The translations under genes and the position numbers were made by a program. A DNA stretch of 64,000 bases from WLMZ01 sp037139095. GTDB taxonomy: Bacteria; Actinomycetota; Acidimicrobiia; Acidimicrobiales; Ilumatobacteraceae. Where the stretch lies: assembly GCA_037139095.1 (NCBI GenBank), contig JBAXHD010000008.1:20696-84695 (forward strand). Reading direction: 5' to 3'. Below the pieces are notes generated by a model. That model saw nothing but the letters and a program-made list of their open reading frames with translations, was not told the DNA's origin and did not search any database. This document shows, piece by piece, positions 24,468-33,717 of the stretch. Within the stretch, counting starts at the first letter, position 1; every line of letters begins with the position of its first letter.

Positions 24468-26213
24468 TTAGGCCTTGGGTGGCATCGTGCGGATGCCAAG
24501 CTCGGCCAACTGCTTCGGGTTTGGAGCCGTCGGAGCGTTGGTCATTGGGTCGGTGCCGCTTTGGGTCTTCGGGAAGGCAATGACCTCACGGATGTTCTCT
24601 TCGCCAGCAAGGATTGCCACAAGGCGATCGATACCAAACGCAAAGCCGCCGTGCGGCGGGGCGCCGTATTCGAATGGGCGCAGGAAGAAGCCGAACTTCT
24701 TCTCGGCATCTTCGTCGCTGATACCCAAGGCGGTGAACACCTTGCGCTGAAGGTCGCTCTTATGAATTCGAATTGAGCCCGAGCCCAACTCCCATCCATT
24801 GAGCACCAAGTCGTATGCCATTGCTCGCACCGACATCGGGTCGGTGTCGAACTTGTCGAGATCGTCGGGGTGCGGCATGCAGAACGGGTGATGGCCAGGC
24901 TTTGGCTTTCCGGTCTCTTTGTCGACACCTACGAACAATGGGAACTCGATGACCCACACGTAGCGATACGGCCCCTGCCAAACCGGTGGACGACCAAGAT
25001 CGTTGCGGATCTGACCGAGAACTTCGCAGGTGGTGTCCCACGCATCGGCAACGATGAGAATCAGGTCGCCAGGCTTCGCCTCAAGACGTGCCATCAATGC
25101 GGCCTGCTCGTCGGCGCTGAGGAACTTTGCCACGGGCGATTCGAGGTTGCCGTCGGCGGCAACCTTGAGCCATACCAAACCCTTGGCGCCCATCTGCTTG
25201 GCGCGGTCGGTGAGTGCATCGAGCTTGTTGCGGCCCAACTCTTCGGCTTTGCCCGAGGCGTTGATGCCCTTGATACAGGCCGCGCCAGCAAATGCCTTGA
25301 ACTCGGTTGCTGCGAAAATGTCGGTGAGTTCGTGGAGTTCCATACCGAAGCGAAGGTCGGGCTTGTCGACGCCAAAGCGGTTCATGGCGTCGCGCCATGT
25401 CATCTGCTCGATGGTTGGTGGACGCTCGCCGGTGACGGCCTCTGCTGCTGCCATCACCGCCAAGCTGATCGCGGCAAGGACGTCGTCTTGGCTTACGAAG
25501 CTCATCTCAGCGTCGAGTTGCATGAACTCGTACTGGCGATCGGCGCGCAGGTCTTCGTCGCGGAGGCAACGTGCGATCTGGTAGTAGCGATCCATGCCAG
25601 CCACCATCAGCAGTTGCTTAAAGAGCTGGGGGCTCTGAGGCAAGGCGTAAAACGCACCGGGCTCTTTGCGGCTTGGCACCAAGAACTCGCGAGCACCCTC
25701 GGGGGTAGACGGCACCAACATTGGCGTCTCTACTTCGACGAAGCTTTGCGCTTCCATTGCCCCACGAATAGCCGAGTTCACTTTGGCGCGCACGCGCAGG
25801 TTCTTCTGCATGCGCTCGCGGCGAATGTCGAGATAGCGGTACTGCAACCGGGTGGTCTCTTCGACCTTGTCGGCGCGTGAGTCGATGGGGAACGGCGGTG
25901 GCTCGGCGGTGCGCAACACCTCGACCACACACTCGCCCAGTTCGATCTCGCCCGTAGGCAGGTTGGGGTTCACGGTGCCTTCGAGGCGGGCTCGCACAGT
26001 GCCAGTGATGCGCACCACGAACTCGCTGCGCACATCGACATCGTTGTCGACCACGCACTGCACGACGCCGGTGTGGTCGCGCACATCGACAAACGCCAAT
26101 TGCGTGCCGTGCTCGCGGCGACTGGCCACCCATCCGCAGACGCTGATGGTTTGGCCGATGTGGGTAGTACGGACTTCGCCGCACATGTTGGAGCGCATGC
26201 TGGTAGCACTCAT
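24468..26213 (-). CDS. aspS: aspartyl-tRNA synthetase (bacterial type)
   Basis: 581 residues: N-terminal OB anticodon-binding domain (ISVCGWVASRREHGTQLAFVDVRD), class II catalytic core with FVEVETPMLVPSTPEGAREFLVPSR and FKQLLMVAGMDRYYQIARCLRDEDLRADRQYEF, the bacterial GAD insertion in the middle, and motif 3 GFAFGIDRLVAILAGEENIREVIAFPK. Whether it is discriminating or also charges tRNA-Asn cannot be told. Its ATG overlaps the hisS stop by ATGA, so hisS-aspS is an operon as in other actinobacteria. Confidence 0.97.
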   Translation of the reverse strand: MSATSMRSNMCGEVRTTHIGQTISVCGWVASRREHGTQLAFVDVRDHTGVVQCVVDNDVDVRSEFVVRITGTVRARLEGTVNPNLPTGEIELGECVVEVLRTAEPPPFPIDSRADKVEETTRLQYRYLDIRRERMQKNLRVRAKVNSAIRGAMEAQSFVEVETPMLVPSTPEGAREFLVPSRKEPGAFYALPQSPQLFKQLLMVAGMDRYYQIARCLRDEDLRADRQYEFMQLDAEMSFVSQDDVLAAISLAVMAAAEAVTGERPPTIEQMTWRDAMNRFGVDKPDLRFGMELHELTDIFAATEFKAFAGAACIKGINASGKAEELGRNKLDALTDRAKQMGAKGLVWLKVAADGNLESPVAKFLSADEQAALMARLEAKPGDLILIVADAWDTTCEVLGQIRNDLGRPPVWQGPYRYVWVIEFPLFVGVDKETGKPKPGHHPFCMPHPDDLDKFDTDPMSVRAMAYDLVLNGWELGSGSIRIHKSDLQRKVFTALGISDEDAEKKFGFFLRPFEYGAPPHGGFAFGIDRLVAILAGEENIREVIAFPKTQSGTDPMTNAPTAPNPKQLAELGIRTMPPKA

Positions 26214-27487
26214 TGTGTTGCCTCTTTCGGAGCCGTTTGAAGGGCTTGGATGACTTCGGATATCAGTGTGTCGCGGGCGACAGATCGCTGAGCGTCCTCG
26301 CCGCGCAGAGGGCGGATCACGACCTGGCCCGCGTCGAGTTCGTTGGAGCCGACGATGATGGCCAACGGGGCGCCGCTGCGATCGGCGCCCTTCATCTGGC
26401 TCTTCATACTGCGATTCTCGAATGCACGATCGGCTGAGATACCAGCTGCACGTAATTGTGCAGTGATGCGCAACGCTTCTTGACCGCCGGTGGTGTCGAC
26501 GACGAACACATCGACAGTTTTGTTGGGCGCACCAAACACGCCTTCGTCGTCGCAGGCCAACAAGGTGCGATCGAGACCGAGTGCGAAGCCAATGCCATGG
26601 GTGGCTGGACCGCCCAATGACTCGACGAGTCCGTCGTATCGGCCGCCACCGCCGAGCGCGTTTTGCGCTGAGTCGAGCGTGCCGCCCTGGAACTCGAACG
26701 TGGTGCGTCGGTAGTAATCGAGGCCGCGGACCAAAGCGGTGTCGATAGTGAACGGGATGCCCAGATCGGTGAGGCCCTGCTGCACCGCTTCGAAATGTGC
26801 CGCAGCCTCTGGGCTGTAGAACGATGCGATGCGTGGAGCATTGGCCAACACAGCAGCGTCGGCCGCACGCTTTGAGTCGAGCACACGCAACGGATTCTTG
26901 GTCAAGGTGATCTGGCTCTCGGGCGACAACCGATCAAGGTTGTCGTTGAAGTACTGCGCCAAGCTGGCCTCGTAACGCGCCCGGTCGTCGGGCTCGCCCA
27001 GAGAGTTGAGCAACAACTTCACCTGACGAAGCCCCAGTCGCTGATAGAACTCCCAGCCCAACGCAATGACCTCAACGTCGAGGTACGGATCATCAGCGCC
27101 GAGCACTTCGATGCCCACTTGATCGAACTGCCGGAAGCGCCCGCGCTGGGGCTTCTCGTAGCGAAAGTTTGGGCCGGCGTAGAAGACCTTCCACGGCGTG
27201 GCAGGGCGATGCTGCGCAAAGATACGACACACGCTGGCCGTGCATTCGGGCCGCAGTGACACGTGACGACCACCGCGATCGATGAAGTCGTACATCTCTT
27301 TGGTGACAACATCGGTTGCCTCGCCAACGCGTTGGAAGACAGCAAGATCTTCCATGAGTGGCGGCATCACTTCGCCGTAACCGGCAGACTCGACTACCTG
27401 TGCGAACACGGCCTGAAACTGTCGCCAGCGCCCCGAATCGGGAGGCAGGATGTCGCGCATCCCTGGGCTGTGCTGGAACTCGGGCAT
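26210..27487 (-). CDS. hisS: histidyl-tRNA synthetase
   Basis: 425 residues starting MPEFQHSPGMRDILPPDSGRW. Class II motifs: motif 2 FYAGPNFRYEKPQRGRFRQFDQVGIEVLG, His-A LVRGLDYYRRTTFEFQ and motif 3 GIGFALGLDRTLLA; the C-terminal anticodon-binding domain follows. ATG 27487 is the only start that fits; the frame extends further upstream but without similarity. TAACCT at 27496-27501 lies eight bases upstream and may be the -10 box. Co-transcribed with aspS. Confidence 0.96.
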   Translation of the reverse strand: MPEFQHSPGMRDILPPDSGRWRQFQAVFAQVVESAGYGEVMPPLMEDLAVFQRVGEATDVVTKEMYDFIDRGGRHVSLRPECTASVCRIFAQHRPATPWKVFYAGPNFRYEKPQRGRFRQFDQVGIEVLGADDPYLDVEVIALGWEFYQRLGLRQVKLLLNSLGEPDDRARYEASLAQYFNDNLDRLSPESQITLTKNPLRVLDSKRAADAAVLANAPRIASFYSPEAAAHFEAVQQGLTDLGIPFTIDTALVRGLDYYRRTTFEFQGGTLDSAQNALGGGGRYDGLVESLGGPATHGIGFALGLDRTLLACDDEGVFGAPNKTVDVFVVDTTGGQEALRITAQLRAAGISADRAFENRSMKSQMKGADRSGAPLAIIVGSNELDAGQVVIRPLRGEDAQRSVARDTLISEVIQALQTAPKEATQ

Positions 27488-27569
27488 AGGTGACAAGGTT
27501 AGAGCACGGCAGGCGTGAACACTCGGAGTATTTCGTGAGACGAGACGTTGCGAGTGGCAGCGTATGGGC

Positions 27570-29789
27570 TCAGGTGCCCTTTCCTGGCACGAGTCGATAG
27601 GCGTCGTACACACCATCGACAGTCTTGATCGTGCGCAACACCGAGTCGAGCAAGCTTGGGTCTCCCAATTCGAACTCGAAGCGCATCTTCGCCACGCGGT
27701 CGCTACCAGTGTGTGTGCTGCACGCAACGATGTTCACGTGCTGCTCGCTCAGCGCATTGGCCACATCGCGCAGCAAGCGAGAGCGATCGAGCGCCACTAC
27801 TTCGACACCGGCGCGGAACACGGCCTTGCGGTTATCGCCCGCCCACTCGACCTCGATGAGGCGCGATGCTTGGTCGCTCATCAGCGACACTGCGTTGGCG
27901 CAGTCGGAGCGGTGCACGCTGACACCACGACCGCGGGTGACGAAGCCCATAATCTCGTCGCCGGGCACAGGAGTGCAGCAACGCGAGAGACGAACTAACA
28001 CATCGTCGAGACCCTCAACATGAATGCCAGCGGTAGACCGTGCCCGACGAAACCCTCGAGGCCGCACGACCTGAGATGACGACAGCTGCTCATCTTGGTT
28101 GCCAGTGCGAAATTCGTGTGCCACCTTTTGCACCAAACCACGCGCCGACAGGTGTCGCTCGCCGATAGCAGCAAGGGCAGTGTCGAGATCGGTAAAGCCG
28201 TGCGCTCCGAGCTCTTTGAGAAACACGTCTGAGGTCCACATGCCGTGCACCGGCAAGCCTTCGCGTCGGAACTCTTTGGTGAGTTCGTCGCGGCCAGTGT
28301 CTACGGCGTCGTCGCGACGCTCGCGACTGAACCACTGACGAATCTTGCTTCGCGCTCGCGGTGACTCAACAAAGGCCAGCCAATCTTGTGAGGGTGCCGC
28401 AGATTCGAGTTTGGAGACGAAGATCTCGCACGTGTCGCCACTGCGCAGTTCGCTATCGAGTGGCACGAGTCGGCCATTGACCTTGGCGCCGATGCACTTG
28501 TGGCCCACTTCGGTATGCACGGCGTACGCAAAGTCGACCGGGGTTGCGTGAATCGGCAACGTGACCACTCGGCCCTTGGGCGTGAACACGAACACTTCTT
28601 CTTGCTCAAGGTCGCTCTTGAGGCTCTCCATGAACTGGTTCGGATCGGTGATCTCGGCTTGCCAGTCGATGATGCGGTTCAGCCAATCGATGTCTTGGGT
28701 AGGCGCATCTTCTTTGTAGGCCCAGTGTGCAGCCACGCCCCACTCGGCGCGTTGGTGCATTTCGCGTGTGCGGATTTGAACCTCGATGGGCTTGCCATCG
28801 GGCCCGATCACCGTGGTGTGCAAGCTCTGATACAGATTGAACTTGGGCATTGCGATGTAGTCCTTGAACCGGCCTACAACGGGCTTCCACCGGCCGTGAA
28901 TACATCCGAGTGCTGCATAGCAATCTTTGATGGAGTCGACCGTGACGCGAATGGCCACGAGGTCGAAGATCTCGTCGAAGTCGCGGTTCTTCTGGATCAT
29001 CTTTTCGTAGATGCTCCACATGTGTTTGCCTCGACCCGTGACCTCGGCATGAATGCCAAGCTCAACAAGCCGTGACCGAACATCGGCCAAGGTCTTGGCC
29101 AAATACATGTCGCGCTCGGGGCTACGGGTTGCCACAAGGTGATCGAGTTCGGCGAAACGCTTGGGATAGAGCGAGGCGAAACTGAGGTCTTCGAGTTGCT
29201 GACGAAGCTCTTGCATTCCGAGGCGGTGAGCCAGCGGAGCGTAGATATCGAGGGTCTCTTGGGCGATGCGGCGCTGCTTGTCGGCAGGCATGCCGGCGAT
29301 TGTGCGCATGTTGTGCAAACGATCGGCCAACTTGATGATGAGCACGCGTAGATCGCGTGCCATGGCAACAAGCATCTTGCGCATGGTTGCTGCTTGTTGC
29401 GCTTCTTTCGAATCAAACTGCAGCCGCTCGAGTTTGGTGACGCCATCGACGATTGCGGCCACATCTTTGCCGAACTGCTTTTCGACCTCGGCAATCGTGA
29501 TCTCGGTGTCTTCGACAGCATCGTGCAACAGCGCGGCAGCAAGCGATGTTTCATCGAGCCCGATATCGGCGACAATACGAGCTACTGACAGCGGGTGATT
29601 GATGTAGCTCTCACCGCTACTTCGGGTTTGATGCATGTGCGCTTCGCTGGCCATTGCGAACGCACGAGTGATCATTGCAGTGCTGGCCTTGGGGTGGCGC
29701 TTCTTGTAGGCGGCGAGCACGGGCGCAAGGGCATCGTTGGTGGGCTGATGTTGTCGACGCCACGGCAGCACTCGGTCAACGGTGCCCAT
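27570..29789 (-). CDS. rel: bifunctional (p)ppGpp synthetase/hydrolase (Rel)
   Basis: 739 residues. HD hydrolase domain with SYINHPLSVARIVADIG and AALLHDAVEDTEIT, so hydrolase activity is likely kept. Synthetase domain with GRFKDYIAMPKFNLYQSLHTTV and VQIRTREMHQRAEWGVAAHW; the RFKD (RxKD-type) motif marks the bifunctional Rel class. Then TGS (VFTPKGRVVTLPIHATPVDFAY) and a C-terminal ACT domain. It is the stringent-response enzyme sensing uncharged tRNA on ribosomes. It begins four bases after apt, so apt-rel form an operon linking purine salvage and alarmone control. Confidence 0.95.
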   Translation of the reverse strand: MGTVDRVLPWRRQHQPTNDALAPVLAAYKKRHPKASTAMITRAFAMASEAHMHQTRSSGESYINHPLSVARIVADIGLDETSLAAALLHDAVEDTEITIAEVEKQFGKDVAAIVDGVTKLERLQFDSKEAQQAATMRKMLVAMARDLRVLIIKLADRLHNMRTIAGMPADKQRRIAQETLDIYAPLAHRLGMQELRQQLEDLSFASLYPKRFAELDHLVATRSPERDMYLAKTLADVRSRLVELGIHAEVTGRGKHMWSIYEKMIQKNRDFDEIFDLVAIRVTVDSIKDCYAALGCIHGRWKPVVGRFKDYIAMPKFNLYQSLHTTVIGPDGKPIEVQIRTREMHQRAEWGVAAHWAYKEDAPTQDIDWLNRIIDWQAEITDPNQFMESLKSDLEQEEVFVFTPKGRVVTLPIHATPVDFAYAVHTEVGHKCIGAKVNGRLVPLDSELRSGDTCEIFVSKLESAAPSQDWLAFVESPRARSKIRQWFSRERRDDAVDTGRDELTKEFRREGLPVHGMWTSDVFLKELGAHGFTDLDTALAAIGERHLSARGLVQKVAHEFRTGNQDEQLSSSQVVRPRGFRRARSTAGIHVEGLDDVLVRLSRCCTPVPGDEIMGFVTRGRGVSVHRSDCANAVSLMSDQASRLIEVEWAGDNRKAVFRAGVEVVALDRSRLLRDVANALSEQHVNIVACSTHTGSDRVAKMRFEFELGDPSLLDSVLRTIKTVDGVYDAYRLVPGKGT

Positions 29790-29792
29790 TGG

Positions 29793-30335
29793 CTAGTAGA
29801 CCGCCAGGCTCTCGACCAGATGCTCGCCGAGTCGAGCACGACCATTGAGGCCGCCAATCTCGAGCAGGAATCCGAGTCCGACTACGACTCCCCCGAGCTC
29901 TTCGATGAGCCGGCACGTGGCCGCTGCGGTGCCGCCGGTGGCGAGCACATCGTCGATGACAAGAACTCGCTCGCCGGGATGAATGGCATCGCGGTGCATC
30001 TCTAGTTTGTCGGTGCCGTACTCGAGGCTGTATTCCTCACGTACTACAGCCCACGGCAACTTGCCCGCCTTGCGTACCGGCACAAACCCGGCGCCGAGTA
30101 GATACGCAACCGGCGCCGCGATGATGAAGCCTCGAGCTTCCATGCCGAGCACGCGATCGATTTCGAGATGCTCGAAGCGCTCGACCAAGCTCTGAATGGC
30201 TCGGCGAAAACCGTCGGCGTTGCCAAGCAACGGGGTGATGTCACGAAACACCACGCCCTCGGTGGGATAGTCGGCGATCTCTCGCACGAGGCCACGAAGC
30301 CAAGGGGTGTCGGTCATTGAAACGTCGGCATCCAT
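29793..30335 (-). CDS. apt: adenine phosphoribosyltransferase
   Basis: 180 residues with FRDITPLL, GMEARGFIIAAPVAYLLGAGFVPVRKAGKLP and the PRPP-binding VLVIDDVLATGGTAAA. It makes AMP from adenine and PRPP. ATG 30335 is supported by a TAGCCT box six bases upstream; no Shine-Dalgarno is visible. Directly followed by rel. Confidence 0.95.
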   Translation of the reverse strand: MDADVSMTDTPWLRGLVREIADYPTEGVVFRDITPLLGNADGFRRAIQSLVERFEHLEIDRVLGMEARGFIIAAPVAYLLGAGFVPVRKAGKLPWAVVREEYSLEYGTDKLEMHRDAIHPGERVLVIDDVLATGGTAAATCRLIEELGGVVVGLGFLLEIGGLNGRARLGEHLVESLAVY

Positions 30336-30341
30336 GCGTGC

Positions 30342-30347
30342 AGGCTA
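30342..30347 (-). promoter_or_regulatory. -10 box for apt-rel (leaderless)
   Basis: TAGCCT on the minus strand lies exactly six bases before ATG 30335. Confidence 0.45.
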
Positions 30348-30384
30348 GCGAACCTGCACGCAGTAGCGCTTGGATACAGAAGCG

Positions 30385-31551
30385 TCAGCGACGCTTCTTC
30401 TTGCGAGGGCGTGGCTCGTGTGTCAGCAACGACGCGGGAGCGTTTACCGCTGCGCCGCCTGCTGCGACTGCGTCTCCGGCCCGAGCAGCGCGCAAGCGCT
30501 GAGACTCGCGGCGAGCAGCCGGTGAGCCACCCATCACGAGGCGCTCGAGATCGACACCAACGGCTCGTGGGCCACGCATTGCTTTGTACTTCGGCGTCTG
30601 GCCCTTGATCCAAGCCAACAATGGCGATGCAATGAAGATCGAGGAATACGAACCGGTGACCAGACCCACGAACAATGCCAGAGCGAATTCGCGCAACGAG
30701 ATGGCACCGAGCAAGCCTGCGCCAACAACGAGAAGGGACAGCACCGGTAACACCGCAGCGAGGCTGGTGTTCAGCGAGCGCATCACAACCTGGTTCATCG
30801 ACACGTTGATCACGTCGTCGTAGGGCAGACGAGAACCTGCAAAACGCGCCGTGTTCTCGTCGACCTTGTCGAACACCACGATGGTGTCGTAGAGCGAGAA
30901 GCCCAAAATCGTCAGGAACGCAATGACCGTTGCGGGTGTTACCTCAAGCTGCAGGATCGAGTAGATACCAACGCTGATGAGTACGTCGTGAAGCATGGCG
31001 GCAATGGCGCTGAGGGCCATGGCCCATTCGAACCTCCACGCAATAAACAACGCCACCAAGATGATGAACACCACCAAGGCTCGAACGGCCTTTTTGGTGA
31101 TTTCCTTACCCCATGACGCTGTAACAGAGTTGCTGCTGATGTCTTTGATGTCGACCTTGGCTGCCTTTGCCAATGCGGTGCTCACCTTTTGGCGAACATC
31201 GGCAGGCTGCTCAGAGGTCTGGATGCGCAGGCGCTGAACGCCGCTTGCAGACACGGTGACAATCTTCGCGTCGGCCGCTTTTACGCCGTTTGCCGCGAGC
31301 ACGTCGCGTGCTTGGGCGTCGCTGATGTTTGCGGCTGGCACTTCCCATTGAACGCCGCCATTGAAGTCGAGACCGAGATTGAGTCCCTGGGCGAGCAGCG
31401 AAACGAGCGTGGCAGCGATGAGTGCCAGCGAGATGCCGATGCCCCACCACTTGCGACCCATGAAGTCGACACGCGTCTCTCCGTGGTACAGGCGGGCACG
31501 CGCCGTGCGATGCAGCGACACTTCGATTTCGGGTGCGAGGACTTCGGTCAC
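30385..31551 (-). CDS. secF: protein translocase subunit SecF
   Basis: 388 residues. An N-terminal transmembrane helix (WWGIGISLALIAATLVSLLAQ) is followed by LNLGLDFNGGVQWEV, the SecF P-domain start, and five more membrane segments with the SecF motif TILGFSLYDTIVVFDKVDEN. The cytoplasmic C-terminal tail is Arg/Ala-rich and long (about 60 residues). SecF works with SecD and YajC to pull preproteins across the membrane using the proton gradient. Its start overlaps the secD stop by four bases. Confidence 0.95.
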   Translation of the reverse strand: MTEVLAPEIEVSLHRTARARLYHGETRVDFMGRKWWGIGISLALIAATLVSLLAQGLNLGLDFNGGVQWEVPAANISDAQARDVLAANGVKAADAKIVTVSASGVQRLRIQTSEQPADVRQKVSTALAKAAKVDIKDISSNSVTASWGKEITKKAVRALVVFIILVALFIAWRFEWAMALSAIAAMLHDVLISVGIYSILQLEVTPATVIAFLTILGFSLYDTIVVFDKVDENTARFAGSRLPYDDVINVSMNQVVMRSLNTSLAAVLPVLSLLVVGAGLLGAISLREFALALFVGLVTGSYSSIFIASPLLAWIKGQTPKYKAMRGPRAVGVDLERLVMGGSPAARRESQRLRAARAGDAVAAGGAAVNAPASLLTHEPRPRKKKRR

Positions 31552-33230
31552 GACGTTGCTCCTAATGCCTGGGTTGCGTCGACAGAGGTCTCTATACCCA
31601 TGATCTTCTTACCGCTCATGAACTTGCTACGGGCCAGCAACAACACCGCTGGGCGGGTGAAGAAGTAGGCAACGAACACGTCGACCAGGGTGGACAAGCC
31701 GAGGTAGAAGGCGAAGCCGCGAACGGCTCCGACCGAGAGGTACCACAGCACAGCCGCACCGATGAGCGACACGGAGTCGGCCACCAAGATGGTGTGGAAC
31801 GCTGCCTTGAACCCGCGTTGGGCGGAGTTGCGAAGCGATCGACCGGCGCGCATTTCGTCCTTGAGGCGTTCGAAGAAGACCACGTATGAGTCGATGGTGA
31901 CACCGATGGACACGATGAGACCAGCCACACCGGCGAGCGACAGCACGCCGTTGTAGAACCGCGAGATGAATGAGGTGATGCTGTAAATCAACGTGCCCGA
32001 GACACACAGACCAAGCAACACCACGATCGCTAGGCGGCGGTAGTAAGCGAACATAAACGCCAGCACCAAGGCCACGCCGATAGCGCCCGCAATGAGCGCT
32101 GCGCGCAGCGAGTCCTTACCCAGCGTTGCCGACACGGTTTGTACCGCTTCGGCCTGCAACGTGATCGGAAGCGCACCCGAGTTCATTACCTGAGCCAATT
32201 TGGTGGCTTGATCTTTTGTGAAGCTGCCCGTGATCTGCACGCTGCCCGTGAAGTTTTCGGCGTTTACGGTTGGAGCAGACTGAATTTGACCGTCGAGCTC
32301 AATTGCCAGCCGCTTGGACGGGCAGGTTGCAGTGGCGTTGAAGCACTCCTTTGCAAGAGCGTTCCATACGCCTTCGCCGCTGCCGCCGGTCTTGAGGTCG
32401 ACCGTAACACCCCAACCGCCGCCGATAATGCGTGGAAGCGCAGAGTCACGAACAAACACCTCGCCGGTACCGCCTGATGGACCCACCTGACACCTGCCAC
32501 CGTCGCGGGTGGGCAGTATTTGCGTTGCGGTTGGGTCGGAGAAGGGCAGTCCGGTCGTTGTTGTTGCACCGCTCACCACCGTTGTGGTTGAAGCGCCAGC
32601 GACCACAGTCGTGTCGGTGGATGCAGTGCCTCCCGTTGGAGGCGTTGCGGTGAGAGCCGGAGTGGTGGTGCTCACAGGAGATGTGGGTGGCACGCTGTTG
32701 ACACGGCGAGACGGCCCGGGCGAACCCGATGTTGGGGTGGTGCCAGACGATGCGGTTGCGCCGGTGGTAGCCGTGGGCAGGCTGATCACCGTGGTGTTGG
32801 CAACAGTGGTAGTTCCAGTACCAGCGGTGCTCGTGGCTGTGCCCACGATTGAGGTCACCGGGGTGGAGGTCACAGCGCTTTGGCAACCGATGACTGGGCG
32901 CAGGTACACCTTGCCGGTCACGTTGACGAGATCGATCGCCTGCTGCTGATCGTTGACACCTGGCAGGTTGACCACAATGGCGTTGTCTTGGCGCAGAATT
33001 TCGGGCTCGCCCACGCCGAAGCTGTCGACTCGCTCGCGAATGCGCTCAACAGCGAGGTCGAGGCTCGACTTATCGTAGGCCTGCCCGGTGACGGGACGCA
33101 GCGTGACGGAGATTCCGCCCCGAAGGTCGAGACCCAACGCTGGGTGATACCCCGCGCCGAGCGTGATGGCGATGAGGCTGACAGCGAGCAGCAGGATCGC
33201 GCTCAACGAATAGATGAGTTTGCGGCGCAT
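31548..33230 (-). CDS. secD: protein translocase subunit SecD with long low-complexity insertion
   Basis: 560 residues. N-terminal helix then LGLDLRGGISVTLRP and VERIRERVDSFGVGEPEILRQ, canonical SecD. The C-terminal half has six-helix membrane domain motifs (YYRRLAIVVLLGL, LIVSIGVTIDSYVVFFERLKDEMRAGRS). Between about residues 118 and 240, inside the periplasmic P1 region, is a Thr/Ser/Val/Gly-rich insertion with many TTT runs, absent from most SecD proteins. The start ATG overlaps the yajC stop (TAATG). Function of the insertion is unknown; a flexible extracytoplasmic linker is likely. Confidence 0.94.
   Translation of the reverse strand: MRRKLIYSLSAILLLAVSLIAITLGAGYHPALGLDLRGGISVTLRPVTGQAYDKSSLDLAVERIRERVDSFGVGEPEILRQDNAIVVNLPGVNDQQQAIDLVNVTGKVYLRPVIGCQSAVTSTPVTSIVGTATSTAGTGTTTVANTTVISLPTATTGATASSGTTPTSGSPGPSRRVNSVPPTSPVSTTTPALTATPPTGGTASTDTTVVAGASTTTVVSGATTTTGLPFSDPTATQILPTRDGGRCQVGPSGGTGEVFVRDSALPRIIGGGWGVTVDLKTGGSGEGVWNALAKECFNATATCPSKRLAIELDGQIQSAPTVNAENFTGSVQITGSFTKDQATKLAQVMNSGALPITLQAEAVQTVSATLGKDSLRAALIAGAIGVALVLAFMFAYYRRLAIVVLLGLCVSGTLIYSITSFISRFYNGVLSLAGVAGLIVSIGVTIDSYVVFFERLKDEMRAGRSLRNSAQRGFKAAFHTILVADSVSLIGAAVLWYLSVGAVRGFAFYLGLSTLVDVFVAYFFTRPAVLLLARSKFMSGKKIMGIETSVDATQALGATS
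32515..32880 (-). repeat. Thr/Ser/Val-rich low-complexity coding insertion in secD
   Basis: Irregular codons for Thr, Ser, Val, Ala and Gly with runs such as TTTV and STTT, about 120 residues. No exact tandem period was seen; composition, not sequence, is repeated. Confidence 0.7.
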
Positions 33231-33595
33231 TATTTCTCTGACTTGTCGTCGGCCGCTGAATCGTCAGCTGCAGTTTTGGATCCGCCCGCAGAGCCGGCCG
33301 ACGTGTCGACCTTCTTCTGGATGGCGGCCTTGGCAATGCGAATCTGAACGGTGTCATCGATTTCGATCCACACGATGTCGCCATCGAAACCGGTGATGAA
33401 GCCATAGATGCCCGAGGTCGTGATGATCTCGTCGCCCTCTGAAAGACTCGACTGCATCGTCGTTTGCTCCTTCATGCGACGCCGCTGCGGCCGAATGAGC
33501 AAGAAGTACATGCCAACCATCATCAGCGGCAAGATGAGCAGGCTCAGTGGGCTGCCGCCGGATTTAGTGGCTTCAAGAAGTAACGGATTAGGCAT
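33230..33595 (-). CDS. yajC: preprotein translocase subunit YajC
   Basis: 121 residues: one membrane helix (LSLLILPLMMVGMYFLLIRPQRRRMKEQ, with the YajC signature RPQ-RR) and the small beta domain GDEIITTSGIYGFITGFDGDIVWIEI, then a charged Ala/Asp/Ser/Lys tail. It binds SecDF. ATG 33595 is chosen; a TTG at 33607 in the same frame is the alternative. It is the first gene of yajC-secD-secF. Confidence 0.92.
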   Translation of the reverse strand: MPNPLLLEATKSGGSPLSLLILPLMMVGMYFLLIRPQRRRMKEQTTMQSSLSEGDEIITTSGIYGFITGFDGDIVWIEIDDTVQIRIAKAAIQKKVDTSAGSAGGSKTAADDSAADDKSEK

Positions 33596-33717
33596 CAGAA
33601 CATCCAAAATGACTGTTGCGCGGCAGGGGGCCGAGCCGACGGCAAAGCATAGTCACACTGATGCGCAAGTTCAGTGGATGCCTCGCCCTGAAAGTTGTTA
33701 AGGATTCTTGAGCTTTG

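Noticed and set aside
24870..25880. Long open frame antisense to aspS
   Set aside because: It lies wholly inside aspS, whose motifs are complete. The antisense translation has Cys/His-rich, low-coherence sequence typical of mirror frames in GC-rich coding DNA.
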